Shown piece by piece: positions 48,906 to 60,930 of a stretch of DNA of 64,000 nucleotides. The notes beneath the pieces are model-generated. The model saw nothing but the letters and a program-made list of their open reading frames with translations. It was not told where the DNA came from and did not search any database. Location: positions 625,001 to 689,000 of the forward strand of contig CAIIXF020000011.1 in NCBI GenBank assembly GCA_903813345.2. The letters run 5' to 3'. The stretch comes from Owenia fusiformis. Taxonomy: Eukaryota > Annelida > Polychaeta > Sabellida > Oweniidae. The translations under genes and the position numbers were made by a program. Position 1 is the stretch's first letter. The number at the start of each line of letters is the position of its first letter.

Positions 48906-49556
48906 GATGTATCAATGATTAGTCAGTTAGTATGGCCAAAAGCATTGTCAACTATATTTCGAGATAATGTTTGCGATATGAAATCTGTGAAAGATTAGTT
49001 TAAACAACAGATTTTTCCTTGGGGGAGATAAGGGTAGTTACGGAAAATAGTAGAATGTTTGTCATTATCCACAAAAAACAAAACTTTAATAGTATCGTCC
49101 TAAAAAATGTTTTCTGCAATGAGGTACATGAAGGCATGCAGTTGATTATGCAAGTATTATAGAACCAAATACATGAAATAAAGTCTTCTTTGCGTGCAAC
49201 TGCAACAGAGGTTTCAAGAATTTCTTGATAATATGAGTTTATTTCTCCATGTATTTGAATGAAGTTTGTTTGATGTACAAATCTTTCCTCGCCCAATGTT
49301 GAAGTACATTTGTACATTTTCAGATGGAAAAAGAATATCCCCGCTATTCTATAATATGAATTAAGGTGTAATAAATAGAAATGAACAAATATGTCAGCAT
49401 TTTTCAATCTACGTGGATTCTGTAAAAGAACACGTAAGGTACGGTTTCAAAGTATGCTGAAAAGGATATCTGCTTATACATTGATACATGCGCGGCCTTG
49501 ACAGAACAAACCTACTAACCCATATACGTGGGCTACTAACCTAGATACGTCTAGCT
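48906..49556. other. intergenic, no supported gene
   Basis: Contains a 135-codon - strand ORF (49000-49407) without recognisable motif. Confidence 0.45.
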
Positions 49557-50180
49557 AATTTGCATAAAGTTGTAGCAGTCTGAATCCACTTTTTTGCTCG
49601 AAACTGGCTGTATAAAAAATGGAATTTATTAGTCTTTAACTCTGCCGTTGATTGACAGACTTCGATAAAAATAATACCATGGTTTTGCTTGGAAGTATAG
49701 CTTTCCGATGGTTCCACTTTTGTAATGACCAAATTGCGAGAAAATGAAGGAAATGGAGAGTAAAGGTGATTTCTCGAATGCCAAGTTTCACTTAAGAAAT
49801 GCTGCCTTGTGATTGGCCGACTTTCTTGCAGTCCCAATCCACCTTAGCTCCCCAAACTCACGTTTTACAGAAATGACACTTATCGGTCTTTCCTCCGCCA
49901 TTTTTCGATCGATTTCTAAAAGCATAATGTCATAGTGAAGCTTACATTGCCAGTTTCCCGATGGTATCACTTTTGAAGCGATCCACGTGCGATAAGTAGG
50001 TGAAATTTAAGCGTGAAAAAGTTTCTCGATAATCGAAGATTCACTTTAGAAATACTGAGGAATCTGGCATTCTGATTGGTCAGTTTTCCTGCATTTTCAA
50101 GCCACTTTTCCGACTCCAAACTGAGTTGTTAGAAATGGCACTTACATCTCTCGATTTTGTTTCACAAAATTACTAAAATC
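49557..50180 (+). repeat. ~255-265-bp tandem duplication, 2.5 diverged units
   Basis: Corresponding phrases start at 49557 (tttgcataaagttgtagcag), 49811 (gattggccgactttcttgca) and 50079 (gattggtcagttttcctgca), each followed by a caat/aagccac stretch, gaaatg(g/a)cactta-type words and, in the first two, ttcccgatggt(at/tc)cac. Confidence 0.62.
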
Positions 50181-50507
50181 TGAAACTGATATACCTGAAA
50201 CGTCAGTGTAAAGGATGAATCAAATCCAAAATTATTCAAGAAGATGAGGTTATATATAAAAACGATGAAATAAAACTAAAAACCTCTCTGGTTTTATGTA
50301 ATTCACGCCTCTGGAATGTCTGAAGAATACCTAAACCCCAAAAGTCTTTTGCTCAAAATAAGTGAAACTAAAAATATTAAATAATATTTTTACCCAAATT
50401 ACTAATTAGTAACTAGAACCCATGGGAGTAATTGTATAGTTTCTAAATAGTTGAATAACGCTGATATAATAGATATCACTTTTGTTTGTTTTTGACTTTA
50501 CTTGGGC
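50181..50507. other. intergenic, nothing recognised
   Basis: No feature. Confidence 0.5.
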
Positions 50508-50940
50508 CAGACCTCCATTCACTTCAATGCTAGAAACGTGCAATAGTCACTTAATTTCACGATTTATCAAAAGGTGTTGGTTGAATCTGTTTGAAACTCG
50601 AATGGCATACTATTGGATGACCCTGTCAATGTACATATTGTGATTAAACATGACATGTTGGTTGTCATACAAATTAGCCAAGGTTTGAATGAATTTTAGC
50701 ATTGGTCCAATGGGGATTTGGCCCAAGTTTTTTCAAATGTCATGGAAAATGATTTAAATGACACAACTGTGTAAATCAAAGCTATTATTGGAGAAAACTT
50801 GTCACTGAATTCAAATATGCTATCAAAAATAGAGATAATAGAGATAAAAAGTGCAAATCTCTTAAAATCTCGACATGAAAAAACTAGAGTTAGCGAGATT
50901 TCAAAGCTATCTAGAAACTCTAGATCTTCTATTGCACACG
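50508..50940 (-). repeat. uninterrupted copy of the repeat split at 35881-38450
   Basis: Its reverse complement reads continuously through ttgggccaaatccccattgg and caatgctaaaattc, exactly where the other copy holds the 2.14-kb insertion. Roughly 80 percent identity by eye. Confidence 0.85.
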
Positions 50941-52035
50941 GTAGAATTTAAATGCACGCGAGTAAATTGTTATTTTATATATGTTCTTCTAATATGAATA
51001 AAAACATTGAAGCCATCTCTATATTTATCATTGCCGAAATTATGTACAAGGGGGGGGGGGTACTGTATATTGTTGCAATTCACAATTTCAGGGAAAATAG
51101 GCTGTAATCGGCCCTTGTGCCCTGGAGTAGAAATAAACGATATCTAGGACAAAATATTTCGTATCATTAAATTTAAACCCCTTATTTATGTAAAATTCTT
51201 TAAAGTTGTACTTACTGCAATATGATACTGCAATTGAGTCCATCGTCTTCACTGGTAGGGTAAAACAGGTTATTGTATTAAATAAAAACAAAACTAAATA
51301 GTGGATTCTTTATATTTATGATCATTCAAACACTGTTTATTACTAGTGCATTTAATCATCTCAGCGTTTGCATATTCTGTGACAATATTGTCAGTAAATT
51401 CAGATCCCCTAAACGTATACGTATATTGCTTGCTATACTCACGAAGGAACAAATTATTTACCCAAATAAATATACATCGCCTTTTTTTAATGTTCATGGA
51501 CGTTAAAAATCAGATAAACTAAGGAAATGGTTAACTCATTTCATGTTTGATTTGTTTAATAAGGCATAATGTAGGCCTACTTAGCTACCGCAGCGTCCAT
51601 CGTACAAACACGAAAACGGACGCTCTTAATCAATGATCAGTTCACATTTCCACATCCAAAAGTATTTCATTTTTATTTTCAGTTTATACATAATGTGTAA
51701 TGTCATTTCTGTATATTCACATGGATTATATTGATAAATGCAGATAAATACATGTTTTACATTCTTACAGTTAATTTCACGTTTCAAAAATGTTAATAGT
51801 ACGCAACAATTTCAAGACAACAGTAAGCGTTCTAAAATGCTGAAAATCATATGCGTTCAAAGTGTAATAAAGAATACACTCATTTACAAATAAGTGACTT
51901 TGGTATATTTGCGTCGAGTTACTTATAAATCAACGTTTATAGGGACAACATTTTGGGCCAATATTAACGAAATCCTTGAATGCCAGTTTGTTAATAAGCA
52001 TTAATTTTTCGATATTGTAAGATACCCAGCGTTCG
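50941..52035. other. intergenic, nothing recognised
   Basis: AT-rich, with a poly-G run at about 51051-51060. Short ORFs only. Confidence 0.5.
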
Positions 52036-53090
52036 TTAAGTATAACTACATTGTATCGGCCGAATCGGCCCAATGGCACTCAAAGGGTTAAATAATTTTT
52101 CTCTCTCTGCAGTTAATAGTAGGCAGTGAAAGAAAACATGTTTCAAGGTTTGGGGAAGTCCACATGTACAATTAGGAGTATCAATAAAGTTAAAGTTGTG
52201 AGCATATAACTGGGCTTTAAACAGCAGATCAGCTCTAAGTCGATTAATGATAATTTCATGATTTCTTGAGATGCTGAGTTGGCTTGTAGTTATAGTTTGA
52301 GGTTGATCCGAAAAAATAACGTTGCTTCTGTTTGAAGGTTTGAAAAGTTTTACAAAGTTTGATTTTATTTGGAAGGCTAAGCCAGCTAGAAATAGCAGCT
52401 GGAACTGCGGATTTACGATACGTTTCTGAGCATTGGACAGGTAATCTGAATTCGAAGTGTTTGCGAAGATCACGACCCTTAGGGTTACGGAATTTTTCAA
52501 AGATTTCATCAATGTATATTGGAACAGGGCCATTAACTATTTTGAACATTTGATTATTAATTTGGATTTTTCGCGGGGTTTCCAGAGTAGGCCACTGAAG
52601 TAGAGAAGGCACCTTTTCGAAGCTGCTTCCATGGAGACAGCCAGAGCAAGATAGTGCAGCTTGATAGTATAATCTGTCCAGTCTTTGAAGGAGGTACTTA
52701 GGAGCTGTATTGTATAGGACAGTTCCATATTCAAAATGTGGACGAATGAAAGAATTAAAATATAGTTTCAATGTGTTTTTTATCTAAAATATCATTTATA
52801 TACTGTCTATGCGTTAGACAAGAGTCCAATTTATAACCCAAATGTTTGTGCGCATTGACTCTCTAAATTTCCATATGATTTAGAGTAAATGAACTAACAT
52901 CGTTTAGTTTCATTTTGGATCCGTAAAATATTATTTCACAACTTTTTTCAGGCTTAAACTGTAAGCCCCATGTTTTCGACCAAAGCTCAATATTCTGGAG
53001 ACTCGAGTTCACAATATTATCAATTTGATGAGGATTCTTAGGATCAAACGAAAAATGAAGCGAAGTAACATCCGCTTAGATGTAACACTG
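52036..53090 (-). pseudogene. 5'-truncated non-LTR retrotransposon RT fragment
   Basis: On the - strand from about 53090: ADVTSLHFSFDPKNPHQ (damaged YADD box with one Asp lost and a stop just before it), IELWSKTWGLQFKPEKS, HKHLGYKLDSCLTHRQYI, then a 171-codon ORF (52771-52256) with FNSFIRPHFEYGTVLYN. After a frameshift near 52290 comes the C-terminus with CTCGLPQTLKHVFFHC. The order is that of the RT palm end, thumb and zinc-knuckle of CR1/Jockey-like elements (family name is inference). Truncated at the catalytic box; inactive. Confidence 0.87.
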
Positions 53091-54042
53091 TCCGTTTAAA
53101 GGGGACCACCACCATGGTCACATAATCAGTCGTGTGGAGGTAAGCTCCCAGTTGAAATAAAAACACTGTCCTTTGTTTTTTGTGAAAAGTAGCTAATACC
53201 CTCATGTATTGGTCAGTTTGTGTGTAACACGACTAATCCACACCATATGCTTCATTCAACATATTGTATGCTATTAAGCTGCATATAAAAACACTACTTT
53301 GCAGTAAAAACGTACTACTGGATGAACTAAGGTTCACTGGCATGTAGCGATTATAGCGGTCCTGTCTTGGCTTATTGAATTGTTACGAAGTTACGTATGC
53401 GGTGCGGAAGTTAGAGAGCAAATGACCATCATTTCAATGTAATAGTTTATGCAGGAAAATTGAGATTAGGCCATTGGAGTATTTGTTTCATGCATTTGTA
53501 AAACGTTACCCACTCATAGGTCATACTTATCGTTAAACCAATAACTCAAATATATGCCCTTGTACACCGATCACCTGTTGAAATTAATACAGGCCGATTT
53601 CAACAAATGTAAACGGCGATATATTTAAAATCGTATTCAAGCATGACCACGTCCCAACTTCTTTTGTTTTCTTTACAACTAAGCTATGACTGCAGTCTAT
53701 TCAGTGTTGCGTATCGAACCTTGTTTATTATAAAAATAGTGCAACAACAAGCAGAATTCACACATTTACCTTATACTTATTCTCAACTGAAGACATTGAA
53801 TTTATCTCTTAGGTTTTACATTATAAATATCTTAACATGCAGAATACGAAAATAACGGCTTAGGCCCAACTTTGTATGAATTTTATGAGAATAATCTGAT
53901 TTTAGAGAAATGAAAAGAAAAATGTCCACACACTACACAAAATATTTATGGTTCCCCGGGAATACGTATGTGCTGCTTGTATATTAGAATCGTATTCCAG
54001 TTACAGAAAGAAGTACATATCATGCTAAACTATATACAACAG
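53091..54042. other. intergenic, nothing recognised
   Basis: AT-rich sequence with no supported gene. Confidence 0.5.
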
Positions 54043-54188
54043 TTATGCACTTGGAGGTTTTGGATACAGGGAATATCCCGAGGGATATATAATATGTCTT
54101 CCCTTGGTCCCTTCGGTCCCTCGGGAAGATATATTGTATATCCCTCGGGATATTCCCTGTATCCAAAACCTCCAATTGCATAACCCCT
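54043..54188. repeat. large palindrome, ~65-bp arms
   Basis: Arms run gttatgca-ttggaggtttt, ggatacagggaatatcccga, gggatata and mirror exactly through ccctcgggatattccctgta to caattgcataac, around a short gaccgaaggga-type centre. A diverged relative is at 57525-57660. Confidence 0.9.
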
Positions 54189-54569
54189 ATATATTGGCCA
54201 AGGGATAATCCCAATATCCTGACTATATGATAATATGTTTATCCCATACCAATCTTGGTCATCTGGTTCACATTGTTAAATCGTGGAAATATTTTAGAAT
54301 ATTCATGTCCAGTTTTGTTTTCTTGGCCGTGGGCGGATTTTCATGTTCTCTCAAATAATCCCATATTTATTTTCTCGAATTTTTTATTGATAAAGTGGAT
54401 GCCCTTTCCCTTTTTTTAACTATCAAACAGACCCTGATTGTCTGTGTTTTCTCCATTGCCGTTTACAGTCATTCCGCGAACGTTACAAATTATGAACAAA
54501 TGTGCAAGCGGCGATTATGACGTAGCGGGCAGATATACTACATCTGCCCGCTTGGAGCGGGACGTAAAG

Positions 54570-55260
54570 CTTTATCCAATGGTTGCAAGGAGGATATAGA
54601 TCGAATATCACATGATGATATATTTGATATGTGGATCAAGATATCATATTTTATCAAACAATTTACAAACCATCGAATATCACTTTTAAACTATCGAATA
54701 TCACATCTTAAATAGAGGATATCCTATGATTTATGAGTGATATGATTTTTATCCACGAATGGATATGATATCTGCACGAGTGAGCGTAGCGAGAGAGTGC
54801 ATATACATGTATCAACATCCATGAGTGGATTAAAATCATATCACGAGTAAATCATAGGATGTTCTTTATATTCCATAGTTAAAGTCATCATCAGAATCTT
54901 CGGGAATTAAGTGATCTAAAACGAATTTTCCAAACGATACGGCGATATTGACACTTAGCCTCGTTTTGAGTCTGAAGTAGCAAAAATCCATAAACCATGG
55001 CATACGGCGCCGCATGTCATGGCTAAAACACCGTATGCTATATATTTTACCACTGATTTCAAAAATACCGTTTTTATTTTGACATGTTATCCTATGGATA
55101 TCATGCTAACTATGGAATAATATAGGAATATCCTATGGCTCTGAAATATCACTTATATCCATGAGTGGATATTGATATCTTCGCGAGTGAGCGCAGCGAA
55201 TGAGTGAAGATACTGATATCCATGAGTGGATATAAGTGATATTTTTGAAAAACTATAGGA
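54570..55260. repeat. cluster of palindromes with gatatcc/cgaatatcac words, plus inverted copy of 42995-43250
   Basis: 54583-54705 carries cgaatatcac words mirrored at 57300-57505. 54740-54870 and 55145-55250 are each palindromic (ttatatccatgagtggatat and complements) around gagtgagcg-agcgaa-type centres. 54868-55095 is the inverted copy of 42995-43250. Confidence 0.8.
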
Positions 55261-55435
55261 TTGTCCGTTTATCCCATTGGGAATTATTATCCAGCGAACA
55301 TTGAATAGTCAGATAAATTGTAATGGAAATTCCATTTCGTCTGACATTTTGATTGCGATAATTCAAGGAACGTCATATACGTGACGTAACAGAGTGGTTT
55401 GTATTTAATGCGAACGCCGTAAAAACAGGATCCCA

Positions 55436-57290
55436 AAAAATAATTCTGATTCTTAAATAATATACACTATAAAAACAAGCCGCTAGACACCCTAGTGGGT
55501 ATATGTTGCGGTCTAACAGAAATCATTAAAATGACATCTAGACTACATATAAAAGAAAACACTTATATTATGTTACATGTAGGTACTGTATATAAAAATG
55601 TTATTAACAATTAATCTAAGGATGTACAATGTAAAAATGTTACAAAAATCAGGTATCAGTATAAAATCAACAGTATAGTATGATATTGGTATTATACATT
55701 ATCGATAGATGAGTAGTTTTTTATATGAAGATTTGAAAATATTTAGAGTGGAGCATTTTTTAATATCATGTGGTAGAGCATTCCAAAGATTAGGACCTAG
55801 ATAGCGAAGGGAAAGTTTAGAGCATTTAGGGATATGAAAATAATGCAATTGTCTTGTGTAATGATGATGAATATTAATGTTGATATCAAACAAGTCTTGA
55901 AATAGATTTTTTGGAAGAATGGGGTGCTTATTAAAGATTTTGTACATGAACTGACCAGTACAATATCTGTTGACATCAAAAATATTTAATATGTTAAGAT
56001 CTTCAAATAAGGGAGCGGAGTGAGAAGGTCTATCCTTATTTAAAGCTAGCCTTAAGAATTGTTTCTGCAGTTTATGTAGACGATCATAAAATGATTTAAA
56101 TGTGTTACCCCAGATTATGTTGCAATAATTTAATTGAGAGTGTATCAATGAGTAGTAAATTGTTTTGAAACTGTCTATTTGAAGTAGATGTTTAATGTGA
56201 TAAAGAGAACCAATGACGCGAGAAATCTTTGGTTCAATAGATTTTATGTGCTCTTTAAATTTCAAGTTTTTATCAATAATAATTCCAAGAAAGTCAATTT
56301 TATCCCGGAAATTTATGTTCTCATTGCGTATTTTGAGATTCAGATTTGTTTGATTTTTTTGGGGTCCAAATAGAATAGCATTGGTTTTGCCAATATTAAG
56401 TGAAAGTTTGTTTGCTTTTATCCAGTCATCTATTGAATTCAAGTTTGCATTAGTTCTAGTCATAAGTTCATTTAAATCATAATCACTATCAAGAAGATTG
56501 GTGTCATCAGCAAACATAATAAATTTTAGATTAGGGTCAACAAAAGGCAGATCATTTATGTAAAGAATAAATAATAGTGGTCCAAGTACCGAGCCCTGCG
56601 GAACACCACAATTTAGAGATGATTGTTTAGATTCATAATTGTTAATGGTGACATATTGTTTGCAGTCTTTTAAATAACTTTCAAACCAGGACTTAGCTAT
56701 TCCTCTGATGCCATAATATTCAAGTTTTTGTATCAAAATGTCATGATTATAGTGTCAAAGGCCTTGGAAAAATCTAATGTTATGCCAATGCTCGTTTTCC
56801 CCAAATCAGTTGATTTTCGAATTTGTTCAATGAAATATAAAATGGCCATGTAGGTAGAGTTGAATTTCTGAAATCCAAATTGATAAGTAAAAATAATTTC
56901 AAAACGTTCTAAAAAACCAGTGAGTTTGGCGTGCATGAGCTTTTCTAACAATTTAGAAAATACCGATAAAACTGAAATTGGTCTATAGTTCGAAGGATTT
57001 GTAGTGACTCCTTTTTTAAATACAGGTGTTACTTTGGCCAATTTGAGGGCGTCTGGGAAAATACCAGATTTAAAAGATAAGTTAAATATATACAAGAGCG
57101 GATCAATTAAAAACTGTCTTACAGACTTAATAAGTGATGGTAGAATCCCATCAGGTCCAGGCGAGGAAGATTTTAGAAGACATATTTCTAATTCAAGCTC
57201 AGTTTTTGAGGTCTTTTCGAGATAAATAGATGATTGAACTTTTTGAGCTCTTGCTAGGTATTCATAAACAATCGTTTTGCTGAATTAATA
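55436..57290 (-). pseudogene. 5'-truncated non-LTR retrotransposon with nearly readable reverse transcriptase
   Basis: From 57288 down the - strand the frame is open through SSPGPDGILPSLIKS, KLAKVTPVFKKG, SNYRPISVLSVFSKLLEKL and TLDFSKAFDT. One base is missing near 56738. A 345-codon ORF (56736-55699) continues with LEYYGIRG, GVPQGSVLGPLLFILYINDL, the intact catalytic box FADDTNLL, LNIGKT, FLGIIID and the thumb. It lacks the endonuclease domain, a C-terminal zinc knuckle is not evident, and it ends LLIYR with about 260 bp of 3' sequence. Motif style is CR1/Jockey-like. It is the youngest retroelement here: one frameshift, no other break in about 520 codons. Confidence 0.93.
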
Positions 57291-57299
57291 AAAAAAATT

Positions 57300-57510
57300 G
57301 AAAAAATCAAAACCATCGAATATCACTTTTGAAACCATCGAATATCAATTTGAAACCATCGAATATCACCTTTCAAAAGGTGATATTCGATGGTTTCAAA
57401 AGTGATATTCGATGATTTGGGAATTGTTTGCTAAAATATGATATCTTCATCCACGTATCAATTATATCTTCACGTGATATTCGATCTATATCCTTGTAAC
57501 CATGGGATAA
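57300..57510. repeat. palindrome and mirrored arm of cgaatatcac repeats
   Basis: 57308-57418 contains three direct accatcgaatatca words followed by their complements, folding at about 57376 with arms of about 38 bp. 57390-57505 is the inverted partner of 54583-54705 (ggatatagatcgaatatcac and complement). Confidence 0.85.
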
Positions 57511-57524
57511 ATACGGGTTATGTA

Positions 57525-57660
57525 CTGGGAGGTTTTGGATGCGGGGTTTTTCCAGAGGGAGATATGCATATCTACATGAGGGACCGTAGGGACAGAAAGT
57601 AGATGTGCATATCTCACGAGGGATGAACCCAATATCCAAACCGACCGTACATAACTGTTT
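57525..57660. repeat. imperfect palindrome, relative of 54043-54188
   Basis: gttatgtactgggaggtttt ... tccagagggagatatgcata pairs imperfectly with tatgcacatctc-type words and gtacataac on the other side, around agggaccgtagggac. Confidence 0.7.
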
Positions 57661-57744
57661 TATCCTATACCAAGTAGAGTTTTCAGTAGCACAAGGTGTA
57701 AAAAATAAACAAATCATTCATATGCAAAGTCATTTTATTGCATT

Positions 57745-57815
57745 TCCACTTTTTTGGAAGCGGGAAGATACGACCCGAAGCGGGAAGATATGCACCGAAG
57801 CGGGAGATATGACGG
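57745..57815 (+). repeat. short minisatellite, core gaagcgggaagatatg
   Basis: Three to four copies of gaagcgggaagata in about 65 bp, then gacgggagatatgg. Confidence 0.75.
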
Positions 57816-58019
57816 GAGATATGGAGGTTCTTGATATGGAAACCTCAAAATCAGGATACGGGATATATCTTACCAACTTATCTCCCTAAAACCCTACTTG
57901 GCATAGGATAAATCAAGATAATTTCTACTCGCATCTAGTCTATTCCAAATGTTTGGGAAAAGTGTACAGGAAAATCTCCATGTTCAATTGATGTATGATC
58001 AACCCTCATAGGGGTCAAT

Positions 58020-59177
58020 CCAGTTGTCCGAAACCCAGTTGTCCGAAACTCAATTCTCCGAAACCCAGTTGTCTGAAACCAAGTTCTCCGAAAATTAGGG
58101 GATCTTATCAAAAAATACAATTTCTTAAAACGAATCTTGTCGCAACCTCTGCGAATCACGACAGCATAACATTTGAATCACGTTGACATCATTGCAAAAT
58201 TAGGCTAAATATGCTGAGTCAAGACGTTAATTAGCCCACGAAAGTTCATGGGTAACTTGAGAACTACAAAATACAACCAAATACTTTTCGAACGTACAAT
58301 AGCAATATTTCTCACCCAACGTCTTCATAGTTTTAGGAACGTATTTTAAACGCATGATAGCCAAATATATCAAGATACTATATCTGCCTAAATGAAGTTA
58401 TCTAGTGTTGACAAAGTTTTGAAATATATTTTATCCAGATCCATCAGAAATTAACTTATCCAATACATTTGTTCATAAGAATTCTTTAATTCTACCTCGT
58501 TCCCAATACGTCCTCAGACAGACAAGAAATTGAAGTCACACCCGTTTGTTTGCGTGGCATATTTATACGTATACGCACTTTCTCTGATTATTGTCAAACA
58601 AATACATTTCAGGAGAAGAACATAAAAAACAAATGCCTGAAACGAATGCCGAAACATAAATCCCAAGTGATTAAGTTTAGAATGTTTTATTCTTTTACGA
58701 TTTGATAAGAGACTGAGACTAAGAAATTAAATGCGACTAAATATTTTGACAACGTAATTTGTATACTGTTTTATTCTTAAAGTTCTATACCTTATTTTAT
58801 CTGTTTCAAAATGTTTCATTTTATTTTGCCTATATAAAAGAGATTGAAGAAGAAGATAAACTGTTCCGTAATATATATTGTGTTTTAATAACCTTTTTTA
58901 GAATCACAATGTATAATAAATCTCCCGTTCCTGCCATTCTGGTAACGCCATGCAATGGATGCAATTCAAAGTGAGAGAGAGATCTATGAATATCAGAATG
59001 CGTCCATGCCATTAATTTGGCCAAATACATGGCATGAAACTGACGTAAGCTTAAGTAAGCTACGCCCCCCCCCCTTTCTCTGGTAAATTATGACTTTATT
59101 TTTCGGAGTAATGGGTTTCGGACAACTGGGTTTCGGGGAATTGGGTTTCGGACAACTGGGTTTCGGACAACTGGGGT
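58020..59177. mobile_element. 1.16-kb element with inverted minisatellite termini
   Basis: The left end has about five copies of ccagttgtccgaaac-type words (58020-58095) and the right end the same array inverted (59101-59177). The flanks GTCAAT (58014-58019 and 59178-59183) look like a 6-bp target duplication. The interior has no transposase and includes a fragment of the 44706-type repeat at 58487-58522. Confidence 0.82.
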
Positions 59178-59183
59178 GTCAAT

Positions 59184-59724
59184 ATTTACGAATCGAATGT
59201 ATTCTCGTGTGCATTACAATATCCCCATTGAAACATTTTTGGCCTGCAATGGACGTATAATGAATTAGAATATGAGGCCGTGTTATCATTCTAATGTAAA
59301 ATCATGGTATTTACTGTAGTATTGGGTTGCAAGTTAATATCAGATTCAATGCAAATTAATCATCTAATATCAGATGCGCGATCAGTCCAATAATCTAATT
59401 TCAGGTCATCAGTTCGATATCTAGCACTTGTTCTAACGAGACGGTATTACTAGACTATCATATTATAAATACACACACATATAAAACAATCAAACTGGTA
59501 CACGATATATGCACGACTGCTCTTTCAATTGAGTATAAATGTTGATAAACTTACCCGGAAGCCAAGACATACACGTTTAGACGATGCTATTTTCAGTTCA
59601 GTGTAAGAGTAAATGCCCGGATATCGAGGCTTTTTCGTGTAAAGTTTTAACCAAGCATCTAAAATCGGGTTATATTGCGTGTAGAATTTATCGATATCAG
59701 GGCCGCTACATGCCAGTGAAGGTT
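59184..59724. other. intergenic, nothing recognised
   Basis: No feature other than short ORFs. Confidence 0.5.
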
Positions 59725-60129
59725 AGGGTAATTAAATTAGTTGTTTCTCATTCTTGCCCGCGTGTGGCTCAATCCCCCTCCACATTTTTTCTGCCATTTC
59801 TGAGAAAAAAACACCGTACCTCGCGCGCATCCATGGCGTGTGAAACACTTTTTTTTTTACTTTTTATGGATCAGGATAATTGACAATATCGTGGTTCTGA
59901 TATATGATCAAACATACCAGTGAAGTGGGCTAAATTCATATAAATTCAACATAAACTCCGTTTATTTCCTTCAAAATTAGTTATTTGTTTTTACAGTTAT
60001 TTTAAAGAAAAAAATCATCCCGTCCCTCATCAGCATTTTAGATAGACAAAAAAAGGTAATATAAAAACCGTCATTCCCGTATCAATTTTGAAAAATAGAA
60101 GAAAAATGAACAACTAATTTAATTACCCT
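59725..60129. mobile_element. ~405-bp MITE-like inverted-end element
   Basis: agggtaattaaattagttgt (from 59725) is mirrored by acaactaatttaattaccct ending at 60129, 21 bp perfect. The interior is AT-rich. The 99-codon ORF at 59584-59883 crosses its left end and is not a gene. Target duplication not resolved. Confidence 0.72.
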
Positions 60130-60149
60130 GGCCTAACATAAAATACAGT

Positions 60150-60728
60150 AAGTAAGTAAGTAAGTAAGGTATTTATTAGAGTCTCACGCTGTACAAATTA
60201 AAATACATTTTGATACAATTGATTAAAACAACAGCTCAGCCGGCTCCGGCTTATGAGAGACTTAAAGATCGAATAGTTCTATGAGTATAAAATGTCTAAA
60301 AATGTAAATCTAATATTGCACCTTGTATTATATTACACTACATAGCATCTTCGTGTTATCATGATTTTATTTATTGTTTTCGCTATTAGTCTTTGTACTG
60401 ATACAGTGTTCATCATTGTGCAATATTTGCCCATGCTCGATAAGTTGTTAAAGTCCGGTATTTGAAGAGCACATGCTTCTATAAGGGTTTGTCTATTGTC
60501 ATCGTGTAGGGGGCAGTCAATTAGGATATGGATTCCGTCCTCAACACTTTGGTTGCATAAGCATACTCTGTCGTGTAATTCGACACCTGTGAATCGCCCG
60601 GTTTCAATTCTTATAGGGAGGGTTCCTGATCGAATTTGTGCCAAGTAACTACGTTCATATTTATGCATAGGTAATTGAACGTACGGCTCAGGGCACTGCG
60701 TGAAATATGGGATTCCAACTCTTGACAC
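60150..60728 (-). pseudogene. non-LTR retrotransposon 3' fragment with (CTTA)n tail
   Basis: A 131-codon - strand ORF (60728-60333) reads YERSYLAQIRSGTLPIRIET, then a zinc-knuckle-like CLCNQSVEDGIHILIDC (CX1CX8HX4C) and a short tail. This is the C-terminus seen after the RT domain in many animal non-LTR elements. About 165 bp of 3' sequence follows, ending in a (CTTA)n tail (gtaagtaagtaag on the + strand at 60149-60168). Strongly 5' truncated; inactive. Confidence 0.85.
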
Positions 60729-60930
60729 GTCTAGAAACTGGTCTTTACACGCCGGGTTTCTAGACGTGCCAATTATTTACACCTCTTGACACGCGATGAA
60801 TTCAACTCTTTACACCTCTTTGCACTTCTTGACACACGCAGTGCAAAGACGTGTAAAGACCATGTCAAAAAGTCTTTCCACGCCCTGTGACAATTAATGG
60901 AATCTCTTGACACGCTCTTGGCACACTGAG
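60729..60930. repeat. cluster of cttgacacg / tctttacacg words with hairpin
   Basis: The words recur about ten times in 200 bp. cacgtctagaaac and its complement gtttctagacgtg (60727 and 60757) form a hairpin. The phrase ctcttgacacgctcttgg at 60905 resembles ctcttgtcacgctcttag at 14041. Confidence 0.7.

Noticed and set aside
49000-49407. 135-codon - strand ORF
   Set aside because: Long for the region but with no domain, signal peptide or splice context I can defend.
57373-57717. 114-codon - strand ORF
   Set aside because: Spans two palindromes; the sequence is explained by repeats.
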